From: an uncultured Pelagibacteraceae bacterium
GTDB lineage: Bacteria; Pseudomonadota; Alphaproteobacteria; Pelagibacterales; Pelagibacteraceae
NCBI GenBank assembly: GCA_902630925.1
Contig: CACOWO010000008.1
Coordinates: 1 to 35,831, forward strand
Direction: 5' to 3'
DNA length: 35,831 bases
Shown here: positions 22,265 to 30,039 of the stretch, piece by piece
How the letters are laid out: each line of letters opens with the position of its first letter
Numbering within the stretch: the stretch's first letter is position 1
Notes under the pieces: generated by a model
The model's input: only the letters and a program-made list of their open reading frames with translations
What the model was told of the DNA's origin: nothing
The model's database searches: none
Position numbers and translations under genes: made by a program

Positions 22265-23176
22265 ATGGAATATTTTATACAACAATTAGTAAACGGGATT
22301 ACTTTAGGCTCGATCTATGGACTTATCGCAATTGGTTACACTATGGTCTATGGAATTATTGGAATGATCAACTTTGCTCATGGTGATATCTTTATGATAG
22401 GAGCTTTTGTTGCTTTAATTTCATTTATTATCTTTGGTTTAACTGGCGTCGCCTTGCCAATTATTTTACTTTTAGTTTTACTAATAGCTATGCTTTTCAC
22501 AGCTTGCTATGGATGGACAGTTGAAAAATTAGCTTACAAACCATTAAGAGGATCTTTCAGATTAGCTCCACTTATTTCTGCATTAGGTATGTCAATTGTT
22601 TTACAAAATTACGTTCAAGTTGCACAAGGGGCTAGAGTAAAGCCTATGCAGCCGTTGATTAGTGGTGGTTTAGAATTTTTTAATAATTCTGATTTTATTG
22701 TTACAGTAAGTTATCTTCAAATTTTTATCGTTATCTTAACAATAATTTTAATGGGTATTTTTACTTATCTTATTACAAAAACAGATTTAGGTAGAGCTCA
22801 AAGAGCTTGCGAACAAGATAGAACAATGACTGCATTGTTAGGAATAAATGTAGATAGAACAATTTCAATTACATTTATAATTGGTTCTTCATTAGCATCA
22901 GTAGCCGGAATGATGTTTGTTCTTTATTACGGTGTAATTGATTTTTACATTGGGTTCTTAGCAGGCATTAAAGCTTTCACTGCAGCAGTGCTAGGAGGAA
23001 TTGGATCATTGCCTGGAGCAATGTTAGGCGGCTTGTTGATTGGACTTATAGAAACCTTCTGGGCTGGATATGTATCACTTGAATATAAAGATGTTGCAGC
23101 TTTTAGTGTATTAATTGTAGTTTTAATTTTCTTTCCAACTGGATTTCTTGGAAAACCTGATATCGAGAAAGTTTAA
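22265..23176 (+). CDS. livH: ABC transporter permease, LivH type (transporter 2)
   Basis: This 303-residue inner membrane protein has the LivH signatures LVNGITLGSIYGLIAIGYTM, GMINFAHGDIFMIGAF and the cytoplasmic loop GRAQRACEQDRTMTALLGIN, then GGIGSLPGAMLGGLLIGLIE. It is closer to the E. coli LivH pattern than the livH of transporter 1. It overlaps livM by one base (TAATG). Confidence 0.94.
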   Translation: MEYFIQQLVNGITLGSIYGLIAIGYTMVYGIIGMINFAHGDIFMIGAFVALISFIIFGLTGVALPIILLLVLLIAMLFTACYGWTVEKLAYKPLRGSFRLAPLISALGMSIVLQNYVQVAQGARVKPMQPLISGGLEFFNNSDFIVTVSYLQIFIVILTIILMGIFTYLITKTDLGRAQRACEQDRTMTALLGINVDRTISITFIIGSSLASVAGMMFVLYYGVIDFYIGFLAGIKAFTAAVLGGIGSLPGAMLGGLLIGLIETFWAGYVSLEYKDVAAFSVLIVVLIFFPTGFLGKPDIEKV

Positions 23177-24444
23177 TGGAAAAGAAAGATATCATTCAAT
23201 CATTTAAAGATAGTTTATTTACAGGCTTAATTGCTTTAGCTTTGTTCGGCCCGATAGTTGGTCTTAGAACTGCATCTAAAGGAGAAGGTTTATTTATTAC
23301 CCCTCAATGGGGAGTAGTTTTTTTATTAGTTGGACTTTGTATTTTAGGGCGATTTTTAATTAATTTAAATTCCGCTAGAAAAACTGAAATTACTTTTTTT
23401 TCAAAGTTTACATCTAAGTTTTCAGCGATAACTAGAGACAAAGCAAAACACTTTGCAATTACTGCAATTTTATTTGCTGTTGTGTTTCCGTTTCTACCTT
23501 TTACCGACAGATACTTTATGGATGTAGCGATAATGATTTTAACTTACATCATGCTTGGCTGGGGTTTAAATATTGTAGTTGGTTTAGCAGGTCTTCTTGA
23601 TTTAGGTTATGTGGCTTTCTATGCTGTTGGCGCATATTCATATGCATTGATAGCAACTACTTTTGGTTGGTCTTTTTGGATTTGTTTACCTTTAGCCGGG
23701 TTGTTTGCAGCTTTTTTTGGAATTTTACTTGGCTTTCCTGTTTTAAGATTAAGAGGAGATTACTTAGCAATCGTTACTTTAGGATTTGGAGAAATCATAA
23801 GAATAATTTTGATTAATTGGTATGAAGTAACTAATGGCCCTGATGGAATAACAGGCATACCACGACCATCTTTTTTTGGATTACCTTTTAAAAGATCTCC
23901 AGATGAGGGGGAAACAAGTTTTCATTTGTTTTTCAATCTTGAATACTCGACAATGCACCGAATAATATTTCTATACTATTTAATTTTAGTATTAGCCTTA
24001 ATAACAAATTACTTTACGCTGAAGATAAGAAAACTTCCTGTAGGTAGAGCATGGGAGGCTTTGAGAGAAGATGAGATTGCTTGCAAATCTTTAGGTGTAA
24101 ATCCAACAAATACAAAATTAACTGCTTTTGCAATCGGAGCCATGTTTGGTGGATTTGCTGGGTCATTTTTCGCAACACGACAAGCATTTATAAGTCCAGA
24201 GAGTTTTACATTTATAGAGTCTGCAATAATTGTAGCTATCGTTGTTTTAGGTGGAATGGGATCACAAACTGGAGTGGTTCTTGCATCAATTTTTTTAATT
24301 GGAATAACTGAAATGTTTAGAGATTTAGAACAATATAGAATGATCGCATTTGGTGGAGCTATGGTTTTAATAATGGTGTTTAAACCAAAAGGAATTTTAG
24401 CAAATAGGAAACCAACTATTCTTATGCACGGAGATAAAAAATGA
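23176..24444 (+). CDS. livM: ABC transporter permease, LivM type (transporter 2)
   Basis: This 422-residue protein is of the long LivM form, with about 110 residues and two extra hydrophobic segments before the core. The core shows MLGWGLNIVVGLAGLLDLGYVAFYAVGAY (in sections), LRLRGDYLAIVTLGFGEIIR and WEALREDEIACKSLGVNPTN, with AIVVLGGMGSQTGVVLAS near the end. The 354-residue partner in transporter 1 lacks the long N-terminal part. It overlaps livG by four bases. Confidence 0.94.
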   Translation: MEKKDIIQSFKDSLFTGLIALALFGPIVGLRTASKGEGLFITPQWGVVFLLVGLCILGRFLINLNSARKTEITFFSKFTSKFSAITRDKAKHFAITAILFAVVFPFLPFTDRYFMDVAIMILTYIMLGWGLNIVVGLAGLLDLGYVAFYAVGAYSYALIATTFGWSFWICLPLAGLFAAFFGILLGFPVLRLRGDYLAIVTLGFGEIIRIILINWYEVTNGPDGITGIPRPSFFGLPFKRSPDEGETSFHLFFNLEYSTMHRIIFLYYLILVLALITNYFTLKIRKLPVGRAWEALREDEIACKSLGVNPTNTKLTAFAIGAMFGGFAGSFFATRQAFISPESFTFIESAIIVAIVVLGGMGSQTGVVLASIFLIGITEMFRDLEQYRMIAFGGAMVLIMVFKPKGILANRKPTILMHGDKK

Positions 24445-25232
24445 ACAATTTACTTTCAGTAGAAAATTTAACAATGAAATTTGGTGGTTTGACTGCAATA
24501 GATGATTTAAGTTTTGATGCAAAAAATAATCAAATTACTTCTATCATTGGACCTAATGGTGCAGGAAAAACTACTGTATTTAATTGCCTGACAGGATTTT
24601 ATAAGCCTACCAATGGCCAAATGTTCTTACACAAACAGGATAGTAAAATCTCATTAAGAAAATATACAGACTTTAAAATAGCTTATGTAGCAAAAGTAGC
24701 TAGAACTTTTCAAAATATTAGATTATTTCCAGCAATGTCAGTTCTTGAAAACTTGTTAGTTGCTCAACACAATGAATTAATGGTTGCCTCTGGTTATTCT
24801 TTATTTGGATTACTTAATCTTAAGACCTATAGAGATAAAGAACAGTTAGCAGTGGATAAAGCAAAATACTGGTTAGATATTATTGGTTTGACTCATAGAG
24901 CGGATGATAATGCTGGAGACCTTCCTTATGGTGATCAAAGAAAATTAGAAATTGTTCGTGCAATGTGTATTGAACCGAGGTTATTGTGTTTAGATGAACC
25001 AGCTGCAGGATTGAATCCAAAAGAGTCTGCTGAATTAAATAAATTATTAAAATTCATTAAAATAGAGAAACAAACAGGAATTTTATTAATTGAACATGAC
25101 ATGAGTGTAGTGATGGGAATTTCTGATCATGTTGTTGTTTTAAATTATGGTAAGAAAATATTTGAAGGAACAGCTGATCAAACTAAAAATAGTAAAGAGG
25201 TTATCGAAGCCTATTTAGGAGTAGACGAATAA
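24441..25232 (+). CDS. livG: ABC transporter ATPase, LivG type (transporter 2)
   Basis: This 263-residue protein has Walker A GPNGAGKTT, the Q-loop in VARTFQNIRLF, a degenerate signature LPYGDQ (standard LSGGQ; LPYGxQ is usual in LivG), Walker B LLCLDEPAAGLNP and the switch histidine in LIEHDMSVVMGISD. The DEPAAGLNP sequence is typical of LivG. One base is shared with livF. Confidence 0.95.
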   Translation: MNNLLSVENLTMKFGGLTAIDDLSFDAKNNQITSIIGPNGAGKTTVFNCLTGFYKPTNGQMFLHKQDSKISLRKYTDFKIAYVAKVARTFQNIRLFPAMSVLENLLVAQHNELMVASGYSLFGLLNLKTYRDKEQLAVDKAKYWLDIIGLTHRADDNAGDLPYGDQRKLEIVRAMCIEPRLLCLDEPAAGLNPKESAELNKLLKFIKIEKQTGILLIEHDMSVVMGISDHVVVLNYGKKIFEGTADQTKNSKEVIEAYLGVDE

Positions 25233-25951
25233 TGCTTAAAATTTCTAATGTTGAAACTTTTTACGGCAAAATACAAGCTTTGAGAGGAGTTGATCTCGAT
25301 GTTAATGATGGTGAAATTGTTTCTTTAATTGGTTCTAACGGAGCAGGTAAATCAACTTTGCTCATGACTATTAGTGGTGTGAATAAAGCTAAAAGAGGAA
25401 ATATTGTTTTCAATGGTGAGAATATTGAAAACAAACAGCCCCACAAAATTGTTGATATGGGTATTTGCCAAGTACCAGAAGGAAGAAGAATTTTTTCAAG
25501 ATTAACCGTAGAGGAAAATTTAAGATTAGGGGCTCATGCCAACGAAAAAGGTAAGTATTTTGAAAATGATATTAAGGAAGTTTATGATTTATTTCCTGTA
25601 TTAAGCGATAGAAAAACGCAAAGAGGCGGAACACTTTCTGGCGGAGAACAACAAATGTTAGCCATTGGAAGAGCTCTAATGAGTAAACCCAAAGTGCTTT
25701 TACTAGATGAACCTTCACTTGGAATAGCACCTAAATTAGTTAATCAAATTTTTGTTTCAATAAAAAATATAAATAAAGAGAAAAATGTTACTATCTTTTT
25801 AGTTGAACAAAATGCCAAAAAAGCTTTGGAGCTTGCAGACAGAGCATATGTTTTAGTCAATGGCAAAGTGACCATTAAGGGTTCCGGTCAAGAGTTACTC
25901 AAAAATAAAGACATACAAGCCGCTTATCTTGAAGGTGGGGCAAAAAATTAA
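25232..25951 (+). CDS. livF: ABC transporter ATPase, LivF type (transporter 2)
   Basis: This 239-residue protein has Walker A GSNGAGKST, CQVPEGRRIFSRLTVEENL (the LivF VPEGRRIF block), signature LSGGEQ, Walker B LLLDEPSLGIAP and the VEQNAKKALELAD switch region. It is the last gene of the livHMGF 2 run. The binding protein follows 79 bases later, behind its own promoter. Confidence 0.95.
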   Translation: MLKISNVETFYGKIQALRGVDLDVNDGEIVSLIGSNGAGKSTLLMTISGVNKAKRGNIVFNGENIENKQPHKIVDMGICQVPEGRRIFSRLTVEENLRLGAHANEKGKYFENDIKEVYDLFPVLSDRKTQRGGTLSGGEQQMLAIGRALMSKPKVLLLDEPSLGIAPKLVNQIFVSIKNINKEKNVTIFLVEQNAKKALELADRAYVLVNGKVTIKGSGQELLKNKDIQAAYLEGGAKN

Positions 25952-25963
25952 CTTTTTTTCATA

Positions 25964-26029
25964 TTTACAAGATTGTAATTAAGGTGTTCAATATCAATAA
26001 TTAATTAATTAACAACAAAGGGAAATAAT
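25964..26029 (+). promoter_or_regulatory. Promoter and leader of binding-protein gene 2
   Basis: TTTACA (25964-25969), a 17-base spacer, TTCAAT (25987-25992), then TTAATTAATTAA (26001-26012) and AAAGGGAAATAAT. The hexamers are weaker than in the other two copies of this architecture; the leader is nearly identical. Confidence 0.6.
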
Positions 26030-27133
26030 ATGTTTAGAACGTTCAATAAACTTCTTTCATTAATTGCCGGAACATTAATGCTTGCAACAGTATCAGCTAA
26101 AGCTGACGTTGTTGTTGCTTCTGCTGGACCTATGTCAGGTCAGTACGCTTCATTTGGTGCTCAGTTAAAAGCTGGTGCTGAAATGTGGTTAAAGCACGTT
26201 AATAAAAAAGGTGGAATTAATGGTGAGAAAGTTAAATTAGAAATCGGAGACGATGCCTGCGATCCTAAACAAGCTGTTGCTGTAGCCAACAAATTTGCTG
26301 GTCAAGGTGTAGCTTATGTTGCAGGTCATTTCTGCTCTGGTTCGTCAATTCCAGCTTCTGCGGTTTACAATGAAGAAGGAATTATTCAAGTTTCACCAGC
26401 TTCAACAAATCCAGCATTAACGGATAAAGGTGGTAAATATACTTTTAGAGTTTGTGGTCGAGATGATCAGCAAGGTGAAGTTGCTGGTAAATTCTTAGCT
26501 GAAAACTACAAAGGTAAAAAAGTAGCTATCCTTCATGATAAAACTGCTTACGGAAAAGGTTTAGCAGACGCGACTAGAAAAAATATGAAGAAAGCTGGCC
26601 TTAAAGACGCTATGTACGAAGCTTATACAGCAGGTGAAAAAGACTATTCTGCTTTAGTTTCAAAATTAAAATCAAATAACATTGATGCAGTATATCTTGG
26701 TGGTTACCACACAGAAGGTGGTTTAATTGTAAGACAAATGAGAGATCAAGGTATGAAAACTAAATTAATCAGCGGTGACGCATTAGTTACAGCTGAGTAT
26801 TGGGATATCACAGGAAATGCAGGTGAAGGTACTTTAATGACTTTCTCTCCAGATCCAAGAAATAACCCTGCTGCTGCAAGTGTTGTAAAAGAATTTAAAG
26901 CTGCTGGTATTGAGCCAGAAGGTTATGTTCTTTATTCATACGCTGCGCTACAAGTATTCGAACAAGCTGCTAATCAAGCTGGAACAAACGATCCTGCTAA
27001 AGTTCTTAAAGTTATGAGAAAAGGTAAGTTTGATACTGTAATCGGTTCACTAAGCTTTGACAGAAAAGGTGACGTGAGCTTACCAGGTTATGTATTTTAT
27101 GAGTGGAGCAAAGGTAAATACAAAGAACTGTAA
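26030..27133 (+). CDS. livK: Branched-chain amino acid type periplasmic binding protein
   Basis: This 367-residue exported protein has a signal peptide ending near VSAKA (residue 25). The mature N terminus is VVVASAGPMSGQYASFGAQL, the LivJ/LivK ligand segment, followed by GDDACDPKQAVAVANKF and VAGHFCSGSSIPASAVYNEE, where two cysteines (in DDACD and HFCSG) match the E. coli LivJ/LivK disulfide. TNPALTDKGGKYTFRVCGRDDQQG and LHDKTAYGKGLAD are close family matches. It is the likely partner of the livHMGF 2 permease complex just upstream. Leucine/isoleucine/valine is the best guess for the ligand, but the family also binds other amino acids. Confidence 0.93.
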   Translation: MFRTFNKLLSLIAGTLMLATVSAKADVVVASAGPMSGQYASFGAQLKAGAEMWLKHVNKKGGINGEKVKLEIGDDACDPKQAVAVANKFAGQGVAYVAGHFCSGSSIPASAVYNEEGIIQVSPASTNPALTDKGGKYTFRVCGRDDQQGEVAGKFLAENYKGKKVAILHDKTAYGKGLADATRKNMKKAGLKDAMYEAYTAGEKDYSALVSKLKSNNIDAVYLGGYHTEGGLIVRQMRDQGMKTKLISGDALVTAEYWDITGNAGEGTLMTFSPDPRNNPAAASVVKEFKAAGIEPEGYVLYSYAALQVFEQAANQAGTNDPAKVLKVMRKGKFDTVIGSLSFDRKGDVSLPGYVFYEWSKGKYKEL

Positions 27134-27154
27134 ACCAATTACTTAACTAATTTT

Positions 27155-27179
27155 AAAGGGGGCTTATGCCCCCTTTTTT
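27155..27179 (+). terminator. Intrinsic terminator after livK
   Basis: AAAGGGGGC (27155-27163) and GCCCCCTTT (27168-27176) pair perfectly around TTAT and run into a T tract. Confidence 0.93.
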
Positions 27180-27198
27180 ATTTATAGAAAAGGAAATT

Positions 27199-27534
27199 AT
27201 GGAAATAACTTACGATGATTTTAAGAAAGTACAGATTAAGGTTGGTACTATTTTAGAGGTAAAAAAAAACGAGAAAGCTAGGAAACCTTCTCTAGTTGTT
27301 AAAGTTGATTTTGGAAAAGAGATTGGAGTTAAACAATCTTCAGCTCAAATTACTCATTATTACAATGCTGAAAGTTTGGTAGGTAAACAAGTAATAGGGG
27401 TTTGTAACTTTCCTACAAAGAACATAGCTGGTGTTGTGTCTGAAGTTTTAGTGCTTGGAGCTATTGAAAAAGACGGAAAAGTTGTCCTAGTGCATCCATC
27501 TCAGAAAACTGATAATGGATTAGATATCGCATAA
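27199..27534 (+). CDS. csaA: CsaA-like tRNA-binding domain protein
   Basis: This 111-residue protein consists of a single OB-fold tRNA-binding domain. It opens YDDFKKVQIKVGTILEVKKNEKARKPS, the conserved strand 1 of CsaA and of the MetRS C-terminal domain, followed by VKVDFGKEIGVKQSSAQIT, VGKQVIGVCNFPTKNIAG and SEVLVLGA. CsaA binds tRNA and has been described as a chaperone in Bacillus. The frame extends 11 codons upstream into the livK terminator, so I chose the ATG after AAAAGGAAA. Stop and start are shared with the next gene by one base. Confidence 0.88.
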   Translation: MEITYDDFKKVQIKVGTILEVKKNEKARKPSLVVKVDFGKEIGVKQSSAQITHYYNAESLVGKQVIGVCNFPTKNIAGVVSEVLVLGAIEKDGKVVLVHPSQKTDNGLDIA

Positions 27535-27971
27535 TGAGTTCTGAAACATTCAGTTGGAGCTGTAAACACACTTGGTCTAGAAGTGCGAATAATACATTTT
27601 GGTGTTTACTTGGATGTTCGATAGGTGATTTTGGTACTATTTTATTTTTTCAATTAACTAAAATTCCTTTTCCAGTATTAGCAATAATGGTTTTAGCTAT
27701 TATCAATGGTATTATTACAAGTATCATTTTAGAAACTATTATTTTATTAAGACAGAATTTTTCTCTGAAGTTAGCTTTTAAAACAGCTGTTGGAATGAGT
27801 TTAATCTCAATGGTAAGTATGGAAATTGCAATGAATACCACTGATTATTTTTTAACTGGAGGAGCTATTTTAACTTGGTGGATTATTCCAATAATGCTTG
27901 CTGTAGGATTTGTTACCCCTTGGCCGTATAATTATTGGAGATTAAAAAAGTTTAATGAGGCGTGCCATTAA
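27534..27971 (+). CDS. DUF4396 domain membrane protein
   Basis: This 145-residue protein opens with a polar segment WSCKHTWSRSANNTFWCLLGCSIGDFG. The His/Cys-containing WxxxxxxSxxNTxxCxxGCSIGDFG pattern is diagnostic of DUF4396. Three to four hydrophobic segments follow, then a C terminus PWPYNYWRLKKFNEACH. Conserved His and Cys residues at both ends suggest metal or copper binding, which is inference. The gene abuts the convergent CBS gene with no spacer. Confidence 0.82.
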   Translation: MSSETFSWSCKHTWSRSANNTFWCLLGCSIGDFGTILFFQLTKIPFPVLAIMVLAIINGIITSIILETIILLRQNFSLKLAFKTAVGMSLISMVSMEIAMNTTDYFLTGGAILTWWIIPIMLAVGFVTPWPYNYWRLKKFNEACH

Positions 27972-28400
27972 CTAATAACTGTTGATATAATCCTTTAAAT
28001 TTTTATTTTCCTCTTCAATTTTATTTATCAAATGTTTAACTACATCACCAATAGAGACTATGCCAAGAAGCTTTTTATCTTCCATAATTAAAATATGTCT
28101 AATTTTTTTTTCCGTCATTTCATCCATTAATTCAGTGACAGAAGTATTCAAATCACAGGTTACTAAAGATTTTGACATTAGTTCTGAAACTGGAAGAGTT
28201 AAGTTAAATTTTTCAGCATAAATAAATCTTGATAGATCTCTTTCTGATAATATACCTGTAACTTTCTTACTCTCGTCAACCACAGGCATGCATCCAATTT
28301 TTTTTTCATGAAATTTTTGACTGGCAGATTTTACGGTGTCCTTTTCACTGAGTGTGAAGCATTCCCTTTTTGACATCCTGCTAACTAGTTTACCAGGCAT
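27972..28400 (-). CDS. CBS-domain pair protein
   Basis: This 142-residue protein is made of two tandem CBS motifs. The first spans about residues 8-66 (FTLSEKDTVKSASQKFHEKKIGCMPVVDE, with VTGILSERDL), the second about 72-128 (LVTCDLNTSVTELMDEMTEKKIRHILIMED, with LLGIVSIGDVV). Each ends in the G(I/V)xSxxD phosphate-contact motif, so binding of adenosine nucleotides is likely. A short helical tail (INKIEEENKNLKDY) follows. It resembles stand-alone CBS regulators of the alphaproteobacteria. The target is unknown. Confidence 0.88.
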   Translation of the reverse strand: MPGKLVSRMSKRECFTLSEKDTVKSASQKFHEKKIGCMPVVDESKKVTGILSERDLSRFIYAEKFNLTLPVSELMSKSLVTCDLNTSVTELMDEMTEKKIRHILIMEDKKLLGIVSIGDVVKHLINKIEEENKNLKDYINSY

Positions 28401-28406
28401 AGTTTC

Positions 28407-28435
28407 ATTTAATTAAAATAACAAACGTAAGTCAA
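28407..28435 (-). promoter_or_regulatory. Promoter of the CBS gene, probably leaderless
   Basis: Read on the minus strand: TTGACT (28435-28430), a 17-base spacer and TTAAAT (28412-28407), then six bases to the ATG at 28400. No ribosome binding site is present. Confidence 0.45.
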
Positions 28436-28451
28436 ATCAATTAATAAAATA

Positions 28452-28982
28452 TTAAGTAATTTTATCTAAGATTTTATCCTTAAAAATGAAGTGATGAACA
28501 ATTACTGCTAGAATATGTAGTGCCACTAAAACAATAAGCAAATAATTAGCATAGATATGAACTTCATAATATAAATCAGCTAATTGAAAATTATCTTTTT
28601 TAAAACCATATCTAAAAAATAAAAAATTAAGTTTTTCACCCATATAAAGTTTCTTTAAAACTCCCGAAATAGTTATAGTAAAAATACTTAGGTAAAGTAA
28701 AAAATGATTTATTTTTGCTATAATTATTTGACCTTTAAAAAAACTATTCCCATCAGTAGGGCTTGAATTGAAAAATTTCCAAATCAATCTAAACAACGTG
28801 ATATAAAAAATTATAATCCCAATTAGAATATGTATATTTTCTAGATCTATTCTTCGGTCAGAAAATTCTAACCCTACTAAGTAAAAACCAAAGGGTATTT
28901 GAAGTATAAGAATAACAAATGTAATCCAGTGAAACAATTTAGCTAATAGACCATATTTGCCAAAACTATTAAAAACTTGCAT
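28452..28982 (-). CDS. Cytochrome b561 family protein
   Basis: This 176-residue protein has four hydrophobic helices and the prokaryotic b561 histidine pattern: His18 in LFHWITF, His51 in NIHILIGI, His93 in INHFLLY, and His142 and His156 near the C terminus, ending in VHHFIF. These would bind two b-type hemes and allow electron transfer from membrane quinol. The partner is not defined. Its start lies only 19 bases from the divergent cytochrome c' gene, so the two redox proteins may be co-regulated. Confidence 0.88.
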   Translation of the reverse strand: MQVFNSFGKYGLLAKLFHWITFVILILQIPFGFYLVGLEFSDRRIDLENIHILIGIIIFYITLFRLIWKFFNSSPTDGNSFFKGQIIIAKINHFLLYLSIFTITISGVLKKLYMGEKLNFLFFRYGFKKDNFQLADLYYEVHIYANYLLIVLVALHILAVIVHHFIFKDKILDKIT

Positions 28983-29001
28983 ACTAATATTCTAACAACT
29001 T

Positions 29002-29442
29002 ATGAAAAAATTCAAATTACTAATTACCACAACTGCTTTTATTCTTAGCTCAACATTTGTTTATGCTCAAAGTATTGAGGAAATTATTAAAGGAAGAAAA
29101 GCAATGTTTAGTGAGAACTATCAAAATGGTAAAAAAATTTCTATTCTCCTTAAGTCAGGCAAAAAAGATGAAGCCAAACCTATAATGAAAAAAATGTCTG
29201 ATAATTATAAAAAACTTTTAGATTACTTTCCTGAAAATACTAAAGAAGGTTTTAAAACAGAGGCACTACCAAGTATATGGGAAAATAAAGATGAGTTTAA
29301 TGCTCTAATGCAAAAAGCATCAAACGATATGCTAAAACTTGCAAAAGTAATAGATACTGCTGATGATCTTAGAGCAATTCAAAAAGAGTTAATGTGGAGT
29401 AACTGTTCAGCTTGTCATAATAGATTTAGAGCGCCCCATTAA
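29002..29442 (+). CDS. Periplasmic cytochrome c' / c556 type protein
   Basis: This 146-residue protein has a signal peptide (cleavage probably after VYA, residue 22) and a helical bundle. The heme motif CSACH at Cys135-Cys138-His139 is near the C terminus, as in class II cytochromes c. The helices IEEIIKGRKAMFSENYQNGK and AKPIMKKMSDNYKKLLDYF precede it. Members bind NO or CO, or transfer electrons. No partner is certain, but the divergent cytochrome b561 gene is a candidate. The stop abuts the LysE-type gene. Confidence 0.9.
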   Translation: MKKFKLLITTTAFILSSTFVYAQSIEEIIKGRKAMFSENYQNGKKISILLKSGKKDEAKPIMKKMSDNYKKLLDYFPENTKEGFKTEALPSIWENKDEFNALMQKASNDMLKLAKVIDTADDLRAIQKELMWSNCSACHNRFRAPH

Positions 29443-30036
29443 ATGACATCTCAATTATTTCCCATGATCCTTTTTGGGATCGCAACAGCCTTTTCACCTG
29501 GACCGAATAACATCATGACATCTTACACAGCTTTTAATTTTGGCGTTAGAAAAGCTATTCCTACTATGTTAGGCGTCATTATCGGATGGACACTTTTAAT
29601 AATATTATTGCAACTTGGATCAGTCTCTATTTTTCAAAAATATCAATTTATACAAACTATAATTAAAGTTTTAGGTTCAATTTATCTTTTGTACATGGCG
29701 TACAAGTTATCTTTTGGCGGTCAAACTAAAGATAAAAAACTTGATCCAAAGCCAGTTACTTTTATAAATACTTTCTTTTTCCAATTCGTAAATCCTAAAA
29801 GTATTATTGTTGGCCTTACCTCGATATCTCTGTTTGTTGATACGGAAAATAATTATTTACGAGACTCAATTGTTTTAACTATTCTTTGGTTTTTAATGGC
29901 CGTTGGAAGTCAAACGGGCTGGTGTTTGATGGGAAAATACATGAGAAAATTCGCCACAAGTGATAAATTTATTAAGAATTTTAATTATACAATGTCTTTT
30001 TTACTTATCGTTTGTGTGATTTTGTTCTATGTATAG
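29443..30036 (+). CDS. LysE/RhtB family amino acid exporter (second copy)
   Basis: This 197-residue membrane protein has about six hydrophobic segments and the family signature FGIATAFSPGPNNIMTSYTAF near the start, then FGVRKAIPTMLGVIIGW and GSIYLLYMAYKL. The FVNPKSIIVGLTSISLF segment is the canonical NPK block, more orthodox than in the copy at 9438. It begins in the base after the cytochrome c' stop and is followed after three bases by the aconitase gene. The export substrate is unknown. Confidence 0.88.
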   Translation: MTSQLFPMILFGIATAFSPGPNNIMTSYTAFNFGVRKAIPTMLGVIIGWTLLIILLQLGSVSIFQKYQFIQTIIKVLGSIYLLYMAYKLSFGGQTKDKKLDPKPVTFINTFFFQFVNPKSIIVGLTSISLFVDTENNYLRDSIVLTILWFLMAVGSQTGWCLMGKYMRKFATSDKFIKNFNYTMSFLLIVCVILFYV

Positions 30037-30039
30037 CGC

